A stretch of 64,000 nucleotides of DNA from Jonesia denitrificans DSM 20603 (GCF_000024065.1 NC_013174.1:1674001-1738000); one strand, 5' to 3'. Shown: positions 19,796 through 28,642, numbered from the stretch's first letter. The notes: generated by a model not told the origin, from the letters alone. Numbers and translations are program-made.

Positions 19796-21729
19796 GGGGT
19801 TGCGTCCTTGGCGGTGTCAGAAGAATCGGGGCTGGATGGTGGGGTGGGGCTGGTGTCCGCTTCCGCATCGTCAGGTTGTTGCGCACCAGGGTTGCTGTCT
19901 GGTGGAAGAGCTTGAGTGACCACGGTGGGCATCGGGATGCGGGGGCCGACAAATGCAGTTGCGTCAGGCGTTACGGAAATGAATTGGATATCCACAAATC
20001 GGCGCTCATCTGGGTCAAAACGCACAACGGACATCTGTGCGGTGCCTTTCAGTGGGCCAATACTTGCTTGCCCTTCCACTGCCCCGGCAGTGGTCGAGTT
20101 CACAAACTGAATACCCAACCCCACCTGTTCTGGACCGACACGACGGTGCAAATGCCCAGAGATTTGCAAGGGAGCGCACCCTTGATTAAGCACTGGCGTT
20201 CCCACGTAGGGCGTGTGGATCAACAGCAGGTCAACGTCTTCTTGGCAGGCAACCTGCGCGAGACGTTCACCAGTTTGCGCGTAGGTCTCCCCACGAACCA
20301 GTGTGGATCCTTGGCCGATGCGGGTAGCACGGGGGTCTTGATCACCCAAAATACGCACACCCTGCACCTCAACGACCTCGCCACCAAGGGTAATGACCCC
20401 TGCGTCACGCGCATGGCCGGTGGTGATTTCCGAGTCGTGATTGCCGTCGGCTTGGACCATGACAGCACCTCGAGGGACTGCTGACGCAAAAGAATCCATG
20501 CAGAAACGTTCCAGGTCGGTGCCGTTGATCGTGGTGTCACCGCCGTTGAGGATGATCGATGCGCCGCTACGAGTTGCTGCCGTAGTGATCAGCGGAGACA
20601 TCCCCACATTGCAGTGGAGGTCAGTGACCACAAGCATGGTCACGTAGTCATCCTGGGGTGGTTCCTCTGCGGGCGTATTGTCGGACAACAGCCGGTGAAA
20701 GTAGGGAACAGTGGGGGATGCGGGCTGGGTGTTGGCGTCGTCATCTGGATCCGTGTTCATCCCCGGTAGGGCACCTGCCCCCAGTGGGTCCGGAGCGGTC
20801 AGCGAGAGAGGCTGCCCACCTCGAGCTTGCCACACATCTGCGTCATGTTCGGCACGTTCTTGCGCGGTCGTCAACGCGTCATCGAGCGAAGCGTTCGCTC
20901 GGTCGTAGAAGGATTGATTTTCTTCATAGACGCCGATCAGTTGCTGCCCGTAGGTGTCAATCACCCCGGAAAGACGGCCCGTCAGGCGAGCACCTTCCAA
21001 TGGCGTGTTAGTAAAGACTGCAGATGCTTGGGAACCGACGTTGTCGAGGTGGCGTTCCGAGCGGTGAACTGTCGTCCACGTGGTTGCGCCGAGGGTGAGT
21101 GTCGCGATTGTCGCTAATGCCCAGGTGCGTCGTGCTAACCGGTAGGCCGTCTGTGTGCGCCGTGCCCGCCCCATGAGCGCACCGGCAATCAGGACTAGGG
21201 CAACCATCGTGAGCGCGGCCAACCCAGCTCGCACCAGTGCATCGTGAATGAGAAGTTTTGTGACCAAACCAATGGTGGCTTCAGGAGCCGCGAAGAATTG
21301 GAGGTAGCTTTGGACGTCGGACTCTAGCGCGCTGAGAGCATCGTCTGGGTTGAGCGTGGTCAAGGACTCGGGGATTTCGCCGATGGTGGCGGTCACGCCC
21401 AACCCCACGGGCAGCGGTGAGGGAATTTGCAGTGTGCCGAGTGGTCCGGCATCCACTGTGATCACAGAGTTCACGGTCACGTCATAGGTCGCGTCATGCG
21501 GACCGAAGTTCGCGTGTGCGGTCGCAGTTGTGACACCAAAAATGAGTGCAGTGACAGTGACAAAGAAGCCAACCAAGCTCAGACGGACGATCCGTGGCGG
21601 GGTGATGCCATCACGCGGGTGCATAGACCAGCGCACCCAAGCCCTCCACGCCCGGGAAAGAGGGGGCGCCAGTCGTGCGGTGACACCGTTCACGGTTTGC
21701 CGCAGGATGGTCAGGCGTGGTCGTCCCAT
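19792..21729 (-). CDS. Membrane-bound metallophosphoesterase
   Basis: A 645-residue protein. A short cytoplasmic N terminus is followed by a membrane helix (about residues 45-65), a region outside the membrane, and two more helices near 175-195 and 207-225. A calcineurin-like phosphoesterase domain occupies about residues 350-600. Its metal motifs are DLHC, NGGDTT, DGNHD, IHTP and GHLHR. The C-terminal tail is Pro/Ser/Asp-rich. Such enzymes use two metals, often Mn or Fe, which fits the MntR-like gene that overlaps its end. AAAGGAG seven bases before the ATG at 21729 decides this start over an upstream in-frame one at 21756. The substrate is unknown. Confidence 0.88.
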   Translation of the reverse strand: MGRPRLTILRQTVNGVTARLAPPLSRAWRAWVRWSMHPRDGITPPRIVRLSLVGFFVTVTALIFGVTTATAHANFGPHDATYDVTVNSVITVDAGPLGTLQIPSPLPVGLGVTATIGEIPESLTTLNPDDALSALESDVQSYLQFFAAPEATIGLVTKLLIHDALVRAGLAALTMVALVLIAGALMGRARRTQTAYRLARRTWALATIATLTLGATTWTTVHRSERHLDNVGSQASAVFTNTPLEGARLTGRLSGVIDTYGQQLIGVYEENQSFYDRANASLDDALTTAQERAEHDADVWQARGGQPLSLTAPDPLGAGALPGMNTDPDDDANTQPASPTVPYFHRLLSDNTPAEEPPQDDYVTMLVVTDLHCNVGMSPLITTAATRSGASIILNGGDTTINGTDLERFCMDSFASAVPRGAVMVQADGNHDSEITTGHARDAGVITLGGEVVEVQGVRILGDQDPRATRIGQGSTLVRGETYAQTGERLAQVACQEDVDLLLIHTPYVGTPVLNQGCAPLQISGHLHRRVGPEQVGLGIQFVNSTTAGAVEGQASIGPLKGTAQMSVVRFDPDERRFVDIQFISVTPDATAFVGPRIPMPTVVTQALPPDSNPGAQQPDDAEADTSPTPPSSPDSSDTAKDATP

Positions 21730-21946
21730 GGCGTTCTCCTTTCGTGAGGTGTGCACTTCGTGATGTCGCTCTGGGCTCTATCTTCTCAAACACCGTGACT
21801 TTGTCCCCTGTTGACCTGTGGTGTTCGTCACCACATTTCGCCGTGAGTGTGCGGCAATACTCACAACTTTCATCGTTTTTGCTCGTGGCGGCGAGGGCTT
21901 GGCCGACCCTGATAACGGGGACGACGAACGCCCACACATCGACCAT

Positions 21947-21962
21947 CGTGAGATACCTCACG
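21947..21962. promoter_or_regulatory. Inverted repeat upstream of mqo
   Basis: CGTGAG-ATAC-CTCACG, perfect 6-base arms. It ends 42 bases before the predicted mqo transcription start, just upstream of where the -35 would be. It is a candidate regulator site in the 274-base divergent gap between the phosphoesterase operon and mqo. Confidence 0.4.
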
Positions 21963-21991
21963 GACACCTCCACGCCCTAGGCGACCAGCCG

Positions 21992-21997
21992 TAATAT
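21992..21997 (+). promoter_or_regulatory. -10 element of mqo (leaderless)
   Basis: TAATAT followed by six bases and the GTG start of mqo. No Shine-Dalgarno is present, so translation probably starts at the first base of the message. Confidence 0.6.
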
Positions 21998-22003
21998 CAT
22001 CGG

Positions 22004-23500
22004 GTGGCTAAGACACAATCTCCCCAAGACAACATGTACGACGTGGTGCTCATCGGCGGTGGGATCATGAGTGTCACCCTCGGCGCCCTCATCGCACAAC
22101 TGCAACCCACCTGGACAATCCGACTCTTTGAGCGCCTCGACGACGTGGCCCTCGAATCATCCAACCCCTGGAACAACGCAGGCACCGGTCACGCTGCCCT
22201 ATGCGAGCTCAACTACACCCCAGAGCAACCCGACGGAACTATTGCGATCTCCAAAGCCGTCACCATCAACGAACAGTTTCACATGTCCCGGCAATTTTGG
22301 GACTACCTAGCCCGCCAAGGTGTCATCCCACCGGTCGACACATTCTTGTCCCCCACCCCACACATGACCTTCGTGCGCGGAGCAGACAACGTTGACTACC
22401 TCCGCCGACGCTTCAACGCTCTACGCACCCACCCCAACTTCTCCGAACTCGAATTCAGCGACGACCCGCAGGTCATTGCTTCCTGGGCGCCCCTCCTCAT
22501 CGCTGACCGCGACCCGAACGAACCCATCGCGGCTACCCGCGCCATCGACGGCACAGACGTCAACTTTGGTCGCCTCACCAACCACCTGGCCGCCTACCTC
22601 CAAGACCACGGCGCTGACATCTCTTTGCAACACGAGGTTCGCGGTCTTCGCCAGCACACCGATGGCACCTGGACGATCACAGCCAAAGACAAGCACTGGA
22701 ACGCACCACAACGGACCACAAAGATCCGGTCCCGGTTCGTCTTTGTTGGCGCAGGCGGAGCCGCTTTGCATCTCCTGCAAAGAGCCGGCATCCCCGAAAT
22801 CAAAGGGTACGGCGGATTCCCCATCTCCGGAGTGTTTCTGCGCACGTCACAGCCGGAAATCGTCGCTCAGCACCAGGCCAAGGTTTATGGAAAAGCCTCC
22901 GTCGGATCGCCACCAATGTCGGTGCCGCACCTTGACACCCGTGTGGTGGACGGAACAACCTCACTTCTCTTTGGACCCTACGCAGGCTTCTCCACAAAAT
23001 TCCTGAAAAAAGGGTCATTCCTTGACCTCTTCACGTCCTTGCGCCCATCGAACATCCTCACCATGCTCACCGTAGCCAAGGACAACTTTGACCTCACCCG
23101 GTACCTCATCACTGAGGTTCTCCGGTCACCGATCTCCCGCTTCCGCGCACTGCGTGAGTTCATGCCCACCGCGAACCCCGCAGACTGGGAGTACATTACT
23201 GCAGGTCAACGTGTACAGGTCATGAAAACTAGGCCTGGTGAGCGCGGAGGTGTGCTGGAGTTTGGAACAGAACTCGTCAGTGCAAAGGACGGCACCATCG
23301 CCGGACTTCTCGGGGCATCTCCTGGGGCATCCACCGCAGTGTCCACCATGCTGGACTTGCTGCGGAGCTCCTTCCCTGATGAGTACCTCACCTGGCAGCA
23401 TCAACTCGCCACAATGATGCCGAGTTTGTCCGTTGATGATGCCGATACGGAACTTGCATCGTTGAGTGACCGCATTCCCCACACACCCGAGGTGTTCTAA
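22004..23500 (+). CDS. mqo: Malate:quinone oxidoreductase
   Basis: A 498-residue FAD-dependent, membrane-associated enzyme that oxidises malate to oxaloacetate and passes electrons to quinone. It belongs to the TCA cycle and the respiratory chain. The FAD-binding motif VVLIGGGIMSVTLG is at about residues 14-27, followed by the family hallmark NPWNNAGTGHAALCELNYT. FVGAGGAALHLLQ and GPYAGFSTKFLK also match Mqo. The length fits the family. The GTG start sits at the predicted transcription start. The next gene starts 54 bases later behind a perfect hairpin. Confidence 0.96.
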   Translation: MAKTQSPQDNMYDVVLIGGGIMSVTLGALIAQLQPTWTIRLFERLDDVALESSNPWNNAGTGHAALCELNYTPEQPDGTIAISKAVTINEQFHMSRQFWDYLARQGVIPPVDTFLSPTPHMTFVRGADNVDYLRRRFNALRTHPNFSELEFSDDPQVIASWAPLLIADRDPNEPIAATRAIDGTDVNFGRLTNHLAAYLQDHGADISLQHEVRGLRQHTDGTWTITAKDKHWNAPQRTTKIRSRFVFVGAGGAALHLLQRAGIPEIKGYGGFPISGVFLRTSQPEIVAQHQAKVYGKASVGSPPMSVPHLDTRVVDGTTSLLFGPYAGFSTKFLKKGSFLDLFTSLRPSNILTMLTVAKDNFDLTRYLITEVLRSPISRFRALREFMPTANPADWEYITAGQRVQVMKTRPGERGGVLEFGTELVSAKDGTIAGLLGASPGASTAVSTMLDLLRSSFPDEYLTWQHQLATMMPSLSVDDADTELASLSDRIPHTPEVF

Positions 23501-23504
23501 CGCA

Positions 23505-23546
23505 CCTACGCGTGCCGCACTGCTTGTACGAGGCGGCACGCGTAGG
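23505..23546. repeat. Perfect 14-base inverted repeat between mqo and the reductase gene
   Basis: CCTACGCGTGCCGC (23505-23518) and GCGGCACGCGTAGG (23533-23546) are separated by 14 bases. It begins four bases after the mqo stop. No T-run follows. The right arm overlaps the predicted -10 TAGGAT of the next gene. It may be a terminator for mqo, a repressor site, or both. Confidence 0.65.
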
Positions 23547-23548
23547 AT
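23543..23548 (+). promoter_or_regulatory. -10 element of the aldo/keto reductase gene (leaderless)
   Basis: TAGGAT with six bases to the ATG at 23555. AGGA could instead be read as a Shine-Dalgarno, so this case is ambiguous. Confidence 0.4.
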
Positions 23549-23554
23549 CGCCTT

Positions 23555-24550
23555 ATGGACATTCGATCAACCTCACGTCTCCCGTATGACCTATCAGTCA
23601 TTGGCCAAGGCACGTGGCAACTCGGTGCCGACTGGGGCGACGTCACTGAGGACCAAGCCCTTGCCGTCCTGGATGCAGCCTATGAATCTGGGGTCCGCTT
23701 CTTCGACACAGCAGATGTGTACGGCGATGGGCGATCAGAACAACTCATTGCCACGTATTTGCGTTCCCGTCCCAGCCATGGGATCACGGTCGCGACAAAG
23801 ATGGGTCGCCGCGCTAACCCTCACACCGCCGACCACTACACATTGGACAACTTTCGCCGCTGGACTGACCGCAGCCGCAAGAACCTCGGCGTGGACACCC
23901 TTGACCTGGTCCAGTTGCACTGCCCACCCAGCCCGGTGTTGGACCAAGAGACCACCTACGAATGGCTTGACACGCTGGTCGCCGAGGACCGCATCGCTCA
24001 TTATGGGGTCTCGGTGGAAACGTGCGCTGAGGCGTTAACGGCCATAGCTCACCCCCGTGTCGCTTCGTTGCAAATTATTGTCAATGCGTTCCGACAGAAA
24101 CCGCTACAGCAGGTGTTGCCTGCTGCAGCGGACGCTGGGGTTGCTGTTATTGCACGGGTCCCGTTGGCATCTGGGCTACTGTCTGGCAAGTATGACCTGT
24201 CCACGACTTTCCCTGACAACGACCACCGCACCTATAACCGTCAGGGGGAAGCTTTCGATGTGGGTGAAACCTTCTCGGGGGTTCCTTTCGATGTTGGCGT
24301 GTTAGCTGCAGGTGAGTTCACCGCTGCAGTGCAGGCTCAAGGTGTGGAAGCGACACCAGCGCAACGGGCGTTGCGCTGGCTCATTGATCTACCGCAGATC
24401 ACCACGGTCATTCCGGGGGCGCGGAACGCAGACCAGGCGCGGGCCAACGCTCTGGCTGCGGAGCAGCCACCACTGGATGAGGCGACCGCGAAGCGCATTA
24501 CTGAGATTTACGATGCGCACATTCGCTCACACGTGCATGACCGCTGGTAG
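23555..24550 (+). CDS. Aldo/keto reductase
   Basis: A 331-residue NADPH-dependent oxidoreductase of the AKR superfamily with a TIM-barrel fold. The catalytic tetrad is visible: Asp51, Tyr56, Lys82 and His122 in FFDTADVYGDG, TVATKMGR and LVQLHCP. The cofactor end has TTVIPGARNADQARAN. It resembles the YccK/GSP69 general-stress group (STSRLPYDLSVIGQGTW at the N terminus). The physiological carbonyl substrate cannot be told. It follows mqo on the same strand but is separated by a strong hairpin and probably has its own promoter. Confidence 0.92.
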   Translation: MDIRSTSRLPYDLSVIGQGTWQLGADWGDVTEDQALAVLDAAYESGVRFFDTADVYGDGRSEQLIATYLRSRPSHGITVATKMGRRANPHTADHYTLDNFRRWTDRSRKNLGVDTLDLVQLHCPPSPVLDQETTYEWLDTLVAEDRIAHYGVSVETCAEALTAIAHPRVASLQIIVNAFRQKPLQQVLPAAADAGVAVIARVPLASGLLSGKYDLSTTFPDNDHRTYNRQGEAFDVGETFSGVPFDVGVLAAGEFTAAVQAQGVEATPAQRALRWLIDLPQITTVIPGARNADQARANALAAEQPPLDEATAKRITEIYDAHIRSHVHDRW

Positions 24551-24571
24551 GGGTGCACTGCTGGTATGAGG

Positions 24572-25201
24572 CTAGTCTTGCGCCACGTGCCATTCTCGGT
24601 TGAGTCGCCCACCTGATTCTCTGAGATAGCACGTGGCGCACAAAGACTCGTATGTCACTTCCATGCCGTCAATGGCGACTTGGTCGCCTTCAAAGATGTA
24701 GGTCCCGTGGGCACACCGGGCGTTAAAAACGGCTTTGCGTCCGCATCGGCAGATTGTTTTGAGCTCTTCGAGCGAATGGGCGATTTCTAAGAGTCTGCGC
24801 GAGCCAGGAAATGCGCTGGTGCGAAAGTCGGTGCGAATTCCGTAGCAGATGACGGGAATGTTATCGAGAACGGCGATGCGCATCAGGTCGTTGACTTGGT
24901 GCTCTGTGAGGAATTGGCTCTCGTCAATGAGAAGGCAGGAGACGTCTGTTCCGTGTCGTTCTTGCACCTGAGACCGGTGGTGTTGGAAAGTCTGGTATGC
25001 GTCGTCGTTGTCTCCCAGGAGGTAGTCCACACTTCGGTCAACGCCAAGGCGTGACAATATCGCTCTCCCGGCTTTCGAGTCGACCCCAGGTTTTGCAAGG
25101 AGCACCTGGTGGCCGCGTTCTTCGTAGTTGTGTGCGGCTTGGAGGAGTGCAGTGGATTTGCCGGAGTTCATTGCGCCATACCGGAAGTAGAGCTTTGCCA
25201 C
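24572..25201 (-). CDS. tdk: Thymidine kinase
   Basis: A 209-residue type II thymidine kinase that phosphorylates thymidine in the salvage pathway. The P-loop GAMNSGKS is at residues 9-16, Walker B is LLIDESQF, and zinc ligands appear in CRCGRKAVFNARC and CATCYLR. A longer frame to 25303 exists, but the GTG at 25201 is chosen because AAGGA precedes it by about six bases, and VAKLYFRYGAMNSGKST is where family members begin. It overlaps the stop of the upstream channel gene by one base (TAGTG), indicating coupled translation. Confidence 0.95.
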   Translation of the reverse strand: MAKLYFRYGAMNSGKSTALLQAAHNYEERGHQVLLAKPGVDSKAGRAILSRLGVDRSVDYLLGDNDDAYQTFQHHRSQVQERHGTDVSCLLIDESQFLTEHQVNDLMRIAVLDNIPVICYGIRTDFRTSAFPGSRRLLEIAHSLEELKTICRCGRKAVFNARCAHGTYIFEGDQVAIDGMEVTYESLCATCYLRESGGRLNREWHVAQD

Positions 25202-25836
25202 TAGGTGTCCTTGCTGTGGTGCGGGGGTTTGGGGGCGTGCAGGTCGAAGTGAACTCCAACCATGCGGAGAGTGAAACACATCAACGCTGCGAAGACCACC
25301 CACGGTACTGATGGCAGCGAGGATGCAACGATCACTGCGGTTAAGCTTGCGCCTAGTGCAGCGGGAATGGCGTACAGCTCGGTATGGAGGACGGCGGGGA
25401 TTCGCTGAATCATGATGTCACGGATCGTTCCGCCCCCTGCTGCGGTAATGACCCCAAGAATGATGGATTGAATTGGTCCAAGACCAAACGTCAGTCCTTT
25501 GAGTGTTCCGGTGACGGCGAACAGGGATAGTCCTACTGCGTCGAACAGGGTGATCGTTGGGGCGAGTTTTTCCAGGCGCGGACCTAAAAAGAATGCGATG
25601 AGCGAGCCCAGAGCCGCGATGAACAGGTATCGCCAATCCATGAAGGTCGTGGGGGGTAGGGAGTCAATGAGGATATCGCGAATGAACCCTCCTCCCAAGG
25701 CAGTGACCATTCCGAGTGTGAGCACACCGACAATGTCCACGCGGGCAAACTTGAGGGCTGTCATTGCGCCGTTGACAGCGAAAGCGAGGGTTCCTAAGAG
25801 GTCGAGGGTGAGCAACGCGATGTGCCCTGAATCCAT
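25201..25836 (-). CDS. TRIC-family cation channel (UPF0126)
   Basis: A 211-residue membrane protein with about seven helices, built as two related halves. Each half has the glycine signature GGGxIRDI (GGGFIRDIL near residue 50, GGGTIRDIM near residue 136). This is the prokaryotic trimeric intracellular cation (TRIC) channel family, known to conduct monovalent cations such as potassium. The gene is linked to tdk through a TAGTG stop/start junction; no functional reason for this pairing is known. AGGA seven bases upstream of the ATG supports the start. Confidence 0.9.
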   Translation of the reverse strand: MDSGHIALLTLDLLGTLAFAVNGAMTALKFARVDIVGVLTLGMVTALGGGFIRDILIDSLPPTTFMDWRYLFIAALGSLIAFFLGPRLEKLAPTITLFDAVGLSLFAVTGTLKGLTFGLGPIQSIILGVITAAGGGTIRDIMIQRIPAVLHTELYAIPAALGASLTAVIVASSLPSVPWVVFAALMCFTLRMVGVHFDLHAPKPPHHSKDT

Positions 25837-25954
25837 GCCTTATTCCTACCTGATTTTGCTGTGGTGACCAAATGGGTCTTGCCTCATTGACGTCTGTGGG
25901 CGTGGTTGATGAGCCACATGACGCGACGTGATGGCACACACCACAAATGACAGT

Positions 25955-25973
25955 TAAGATTAGGCTTACCTAA
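25955..25973. promoter_or_regulatory. IdeR/DtxR iron box upstream of the AraC-type regulator
   Basis: TAAGATTAGGCTTACCTAA matches 16 of 19 positions of the consensus TTAGGTTAGGCTAACCTAA. It ends one base before a -10-like TACTAT (25975-25980). This placement predicts repression by an iron-loaded DtxR-type protein, which is not encoded in this window. Confidence 0.75.
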
Positions 25974-26008
25974 TTACTATGCGCGTCGTGACAACGTAAG
26001 GGCCCCAA

Positions 26009-26812
26009 GTGACCGTTATCGAGCTTCCTGTTTCCGCAAACACTCGGTGCACCCCGTCCACATCACTGGACCACCCCCTGGGATGCCGCCATGGACAAGT
26101 CCCACACCTTGCACCAAGCACTACACGCACACTGTCCACGCACATGCTCGCCTGGGTTCCCCACGGAACGTTACGCGTTGACATCGCGGGTCGGACCTAC
26201 CTTGTCACCCACACCCGCCTCCTGTGGGTCCCTGCCAACGTGACACACACGCTACGCCCGTCCCACGATGCCCTCCTTATCCCTTTCATGATGCCCACTG
26301 ATCCAGACACCACCATCAGCACGTGGACAACGGTGCACACGATCCGCGCCACAGGCGCACTGCATTCGCTTATCCGCGTGCTAGCCCAACCTGCGTTATC
26401 GACCGCCCACGAGTACTCCCGAGCGCTCGATCAGTTACTGGATGTTCTGCCTCGGCTCAAAGAACTCGACATTGACGTGGCCCTCCCGTGCGATCCGCGT
26501 GCGGCCACTGTCGCCACAGCGCTGATAGAGAACCCTGCGCATCCACGAAGCCTCGAGGAATGGGCAAAGGTTTGTTACACGTCGGCAAAAACACTACAGC
26601 GCCTGTTTGTGCAGCAAACAGGCGTCACTTTCCCCGAGTGGCGCACTCGGGTGCGAGTGCGAACCGCTTTGGATTTACTCCATGAAGGCTGGACAGTTCA
26701 TTCTGTGGCGACACGGGTGGGCTATTCGACTGCCAGTGGATTTATCGCCGCATTTTCCCGAATTACCGGCCACACACCAGCCCGTTACATGCGAGAAAAC
26801 CCGAAAATCTAA
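26009..26812 (+). CDS. AraC-family regulator, probably iron-controlled (RipA-like)
   Basis: A 267-residue regulator. The N-terminal half looks like a cupin sensor domain (HMLAWVPHGTLRVDIAGRTYLVTH). The C-terminal AraC DNA-binding domain spans about residues 170-262, with WAKVCYTSAKTLQRLF and VATRVGYSTASGFIAAF as its two recognition helices. The iron box upstream is reminiscent of ripA of Corynebacterium glutamicum, an AraC-type repressor of iron-containing enzymes that is itself repressed by DtxR. The GTG start has only a weak ribosome site (AAGGG nine bases away). The predicted transcript begins near a tiny GTG-ACA-ACG-TAA frame at 25988-25999. Confidence 0.88.
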   Translation: MTVIELPVSANTRCTPSTSLDHPLGCRHGQVPHLAPSTTRTLSTHMLAWVPHGTLRVDIAGRTYLVTHTRLLWVPANVTHTLRPSHDALLIPFMMPTDPDTTISTWTTVHTIRATGALHSLIRVLAQPALSTAHEYSRALDQLLDVLPRLKELDIDVALPCDPRAATVATALIENPAHPRSLEEWAKVCYTSAKTLQRLFVQQTGVTFPEWRTRVRVRTALDLLHEGWTVHSVATRVGYSTASGFIAAFSRITGHTPARYMRENPKI

Positions 26813-26911
26813 AAACCGACATAAGGGCACTCCGCTTTCCACATGGAAAGATTTTCTTCGAATATCAGTCAGATGGTGGACACTTTCACCCGCACACGGG
26901 AAAATCAGTGC

Positions 26912-27295
26912 ATGACCACATCTGAAGTTCGCGACTCAACCTTGAGCGCCCTGTGGTACCGATCCCCTTCTGACGCAGCGATCGTCCAGGAACGCCTCAC
27001 AGGCGCCGGTATCACCGAGGACACCCTCGAGGCTTTTTTCGCCACCTATGACCCCCGCACCCCTGAATCCATCTCGAACGACCAGTTCTCCCACCTTTCG
27101 GATGACCAACAACTCCTGTTGCTCTCTGAATACGCCCACCGCCAAGGGCGCCTGTCCGAGCTGGTTGCTGACCACCGCAGATCCATCATTACAACGCTCC
27201 TTGCCACGCGTTCGTTGAGTTCCATTGCTGGCGCACTTGGCGTGACAAAGCAAGCCGTGCACAAAATCGCCCGCAGTACCCGAGTCACCCGTTAG
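26912..27295 (+). CDS. Small helix-turn-helix protein of unknown function
   Basis: From the ATG at 26912 the protein has 127 residues. The C terminus (TTLLATRSLSSIAGALGVTKQAVHKIAR) is a clear helix-turn-helix. The first half, with a motif around SALWYRSPSDAAIVQERL, is not recognised. The frame opens earlier (ATG at 26843), but the 26912 start is favoured because a GAAAAT hexamer lies six bases before it, as in other leaderless genes here. It follows the AraC regulator by 99 bases on the same strand. It is probably a DNA-binding protein; targets are unknown. Confidence 0.65.
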   Translation: MTTSEVRDSTLSALWYRSPSDAAIVQERLTGAGITEDTLEAFFATYDPRTPESISNDQFSHLSDDQQLLLLSEYAHRQGRLSELVADHRRSIITTLLATRSLSSIAGALGVTKQAVHKIARSTRVTR

Positions 27296-27321
27296 TTCTC
27301 CATCTCACCAGGTGTGTGCCA

Positions 27322-27327
27322 TAAGGT
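27322..27327 (+). promoter_or_regulatory. -10 element of the carboxylesterase gene (possibly leaderless)
   Basis: TAAGGT, six bases before the ATG at 27334. AAGG could also serve as a Shine-Dalgarno, so the reading is ambiguous. Confidence 0.35.
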
Positions 27328-27333
27328 AGTGGC

Positions 27334-28005
27334 ATGAACCTTGATGCAGATGCTGTTGTGTGGACCCATGCCACGACCCGCCAGTCGGTGCCCTCACGCC
27401 CGCTCCTCGTGTTGATGCATGGGCTGGGTTCACACGAGCACGATCTTGTGGGGCTTCTCCCCCACCTACCCTCCCATGTTGATGCAGCCTCGCTTCGAGC
27501 TCCGCTGCGCGACATGGGAGGGTTTGCTTGGTTCCCGCGTGGGGACAGCGCTGGCACACCTGATGGGCAAGCCATCGCCCAAGCCGCCCAGGCCGTCTTG
27601 TCGTGGCTTGACGCTTCGGTTGATGCGACGACCCCTGTGATTCCAGTCGGCTTCTCCCAAGGTGGCGCAATGGTGACCCAGTTACTTCGGGAACGACCGA
27701 CCCGTTTCGCAGCCGGTGTCGTGTTGTCAGGTTTCCGGCATAGCGCACCTCATCCGCATGACGCAGAACTTGCTGAGCAACACATCCCCGTGTTCTGTGG
27801 TCGTGGGGACAGTGATCCAATCATCACCACGGATCGTTTTTTTGACCTAGAGCACTGGCTTGAGCAGCACACTGATGTGGACTTGCACGTGTACGCGGGT
27901 ATGCCTCACGCAGTCAACGCAGAAGAATTGCGTGACCTATCAGACTTCATTACTCGAGTGTGTCCTGTGGCGGAAGTGAACGGTTCGTCCCCAGACTTGT
28001 CATAA
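27334..28005 (+). CDS. Alpha/beta-hydrolase, phospholipase/carboxylesterase family
   Basis: A 223-residue hydrolase of the YpfH/carboxylesterase family. The oxyanion region is LLVLMHGLGSHEHDL, the nucleophile is Ser108 in GFSQGGAM, the acid is probably Asp161 in GRGDSDPI, and the base His192 in GMPHAV. No signal peptide is present, so it acts in the cytoplasm on an unknown ester. Its last 56 bases overlap the end of the convergent CYTH gene, an unusually long convergent overlap. Confidence 0.9.
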   Translation: MNLDADAVVWTHATTRQSVPSRPLLVLMHGLGSHEHDLVGLLPHLPSHVDAASLRAPLRDMGGFAWFPRGDSAGTPDGQAIAQAAQAVLSWLDASVDATTPVIPVGFSQGGAMVTQLLRERPTRFAAGVVLSGFRHSAPHPHDAELAEQHIPVFCGRGDSDPIITTDRFFDLEHWLEQHTDVDLHVYAGMPHAVNAEELRDLSDFITRVCPVAEVNGSSPDLS

Positions 28006-28606
28006 ACGTCGGGCCAGAAAAACCCAATTCGGCACCAAAGTCTTCCGCCCACGCACTAAAGGGGTGTGTGGCTAACGATTCGTTGGAGAACCGTCGATCC
28101 TCAGTGACCTCGGACACGCAAAAGTGAGGGATTTCGAGGTTCGTCACGGGGCTGCCACGCTCACATTCAGCAATGATGAGAGGGCGGTTTGCGCCGCCAA
28201 ACACATCGATCACCCACCCGTCAGTGCCCAGAAACAACCCGTACCTGTTTTTCACAATGACCTGCCCACCAAGCTCGATCATGGACAGTGCGATGGACAC
28301 ATCAAGTTCACGTTCAGCTTCATACCGTGTGCCAGCGTTCATCGGCCCTTTGACGGTGACGGCAGCGAAGTCAAAATCAGTGCGATGACGGTTGATGATG
28401 TCGCGGTAGTGGTCGGCGCCGTCCACGGCGAGCCGTACCCCTGTGGCTTGTGCTCGAACTCGCAATGCATGGCCTTGTTCTGCCAGGTAGTAGCTTTGCA
28501 CAATGAGTGTGGGAGTTGGGTCATCAAGCACAACGGAAGGGAGGTGTTCCACATAGAATCGGCGTTCGAACTCAAAGTCACCGAACCCGCAGTCGTTGTC
28601 GCTCAT
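27950..28606 (-). CDS. CYTH-like domain protein
   Basis: A 218-residue protein with the CYTH (triphosphate tunnel metalloenzyme) pattern. The N-terminal FEFERRF corresponds to the ExExK motif with Arg in place of Lys. It is followed by YLAEQGHALRVRA, AAVTVKGPMNAGTRYEAERELD and, later, KNRYGLFLGTDGWVIDVFGG and IIAECERG, which supply further tunnel charges. Family members act on triphosphates, adenylate or thiamine triphosphate. GGGAGG lies 11 bases before the ATG. The 3' end overlaps the convergent hydrolase gene by 56 bases. It lies 36 bases upstream of the deaminase stop region on the same strand, so it may be co-transcribed. Confidence 0.8.
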   Translation of the reverse strand: MSDNDCGFGDFEFERRFYVEHLPSVVLDDPTPTLIVQSYYLAEQGHALRVRAQATGVRLAVDGADHYRDIINRHRTDFDFAAVTVKGPMNAGTRYEAERELDVSIALSMIELGGQVIVKNRYGLFLGTDGWVIDVFGGANRPLIIAECERGSPVTNLEIPHFCVSEVTEDRRFSNESLATHPFSAWAEDFGAELGFSGPTFMTSLGTNRSLPPQDTLE

Positions 28607-28642
28607 CGTGTGGTCACCTCCCTTCCTGTTGCTGGTTGAGCG

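Noticed and set aside
19792-22003. Search for an MntR box upstream of the phosphoesterase operon
   Set aside because: No sequence with convincing symmetry to known MntR sites was found; the CGTGAG-ATAC-CTCACG repeat is closer to mqo.
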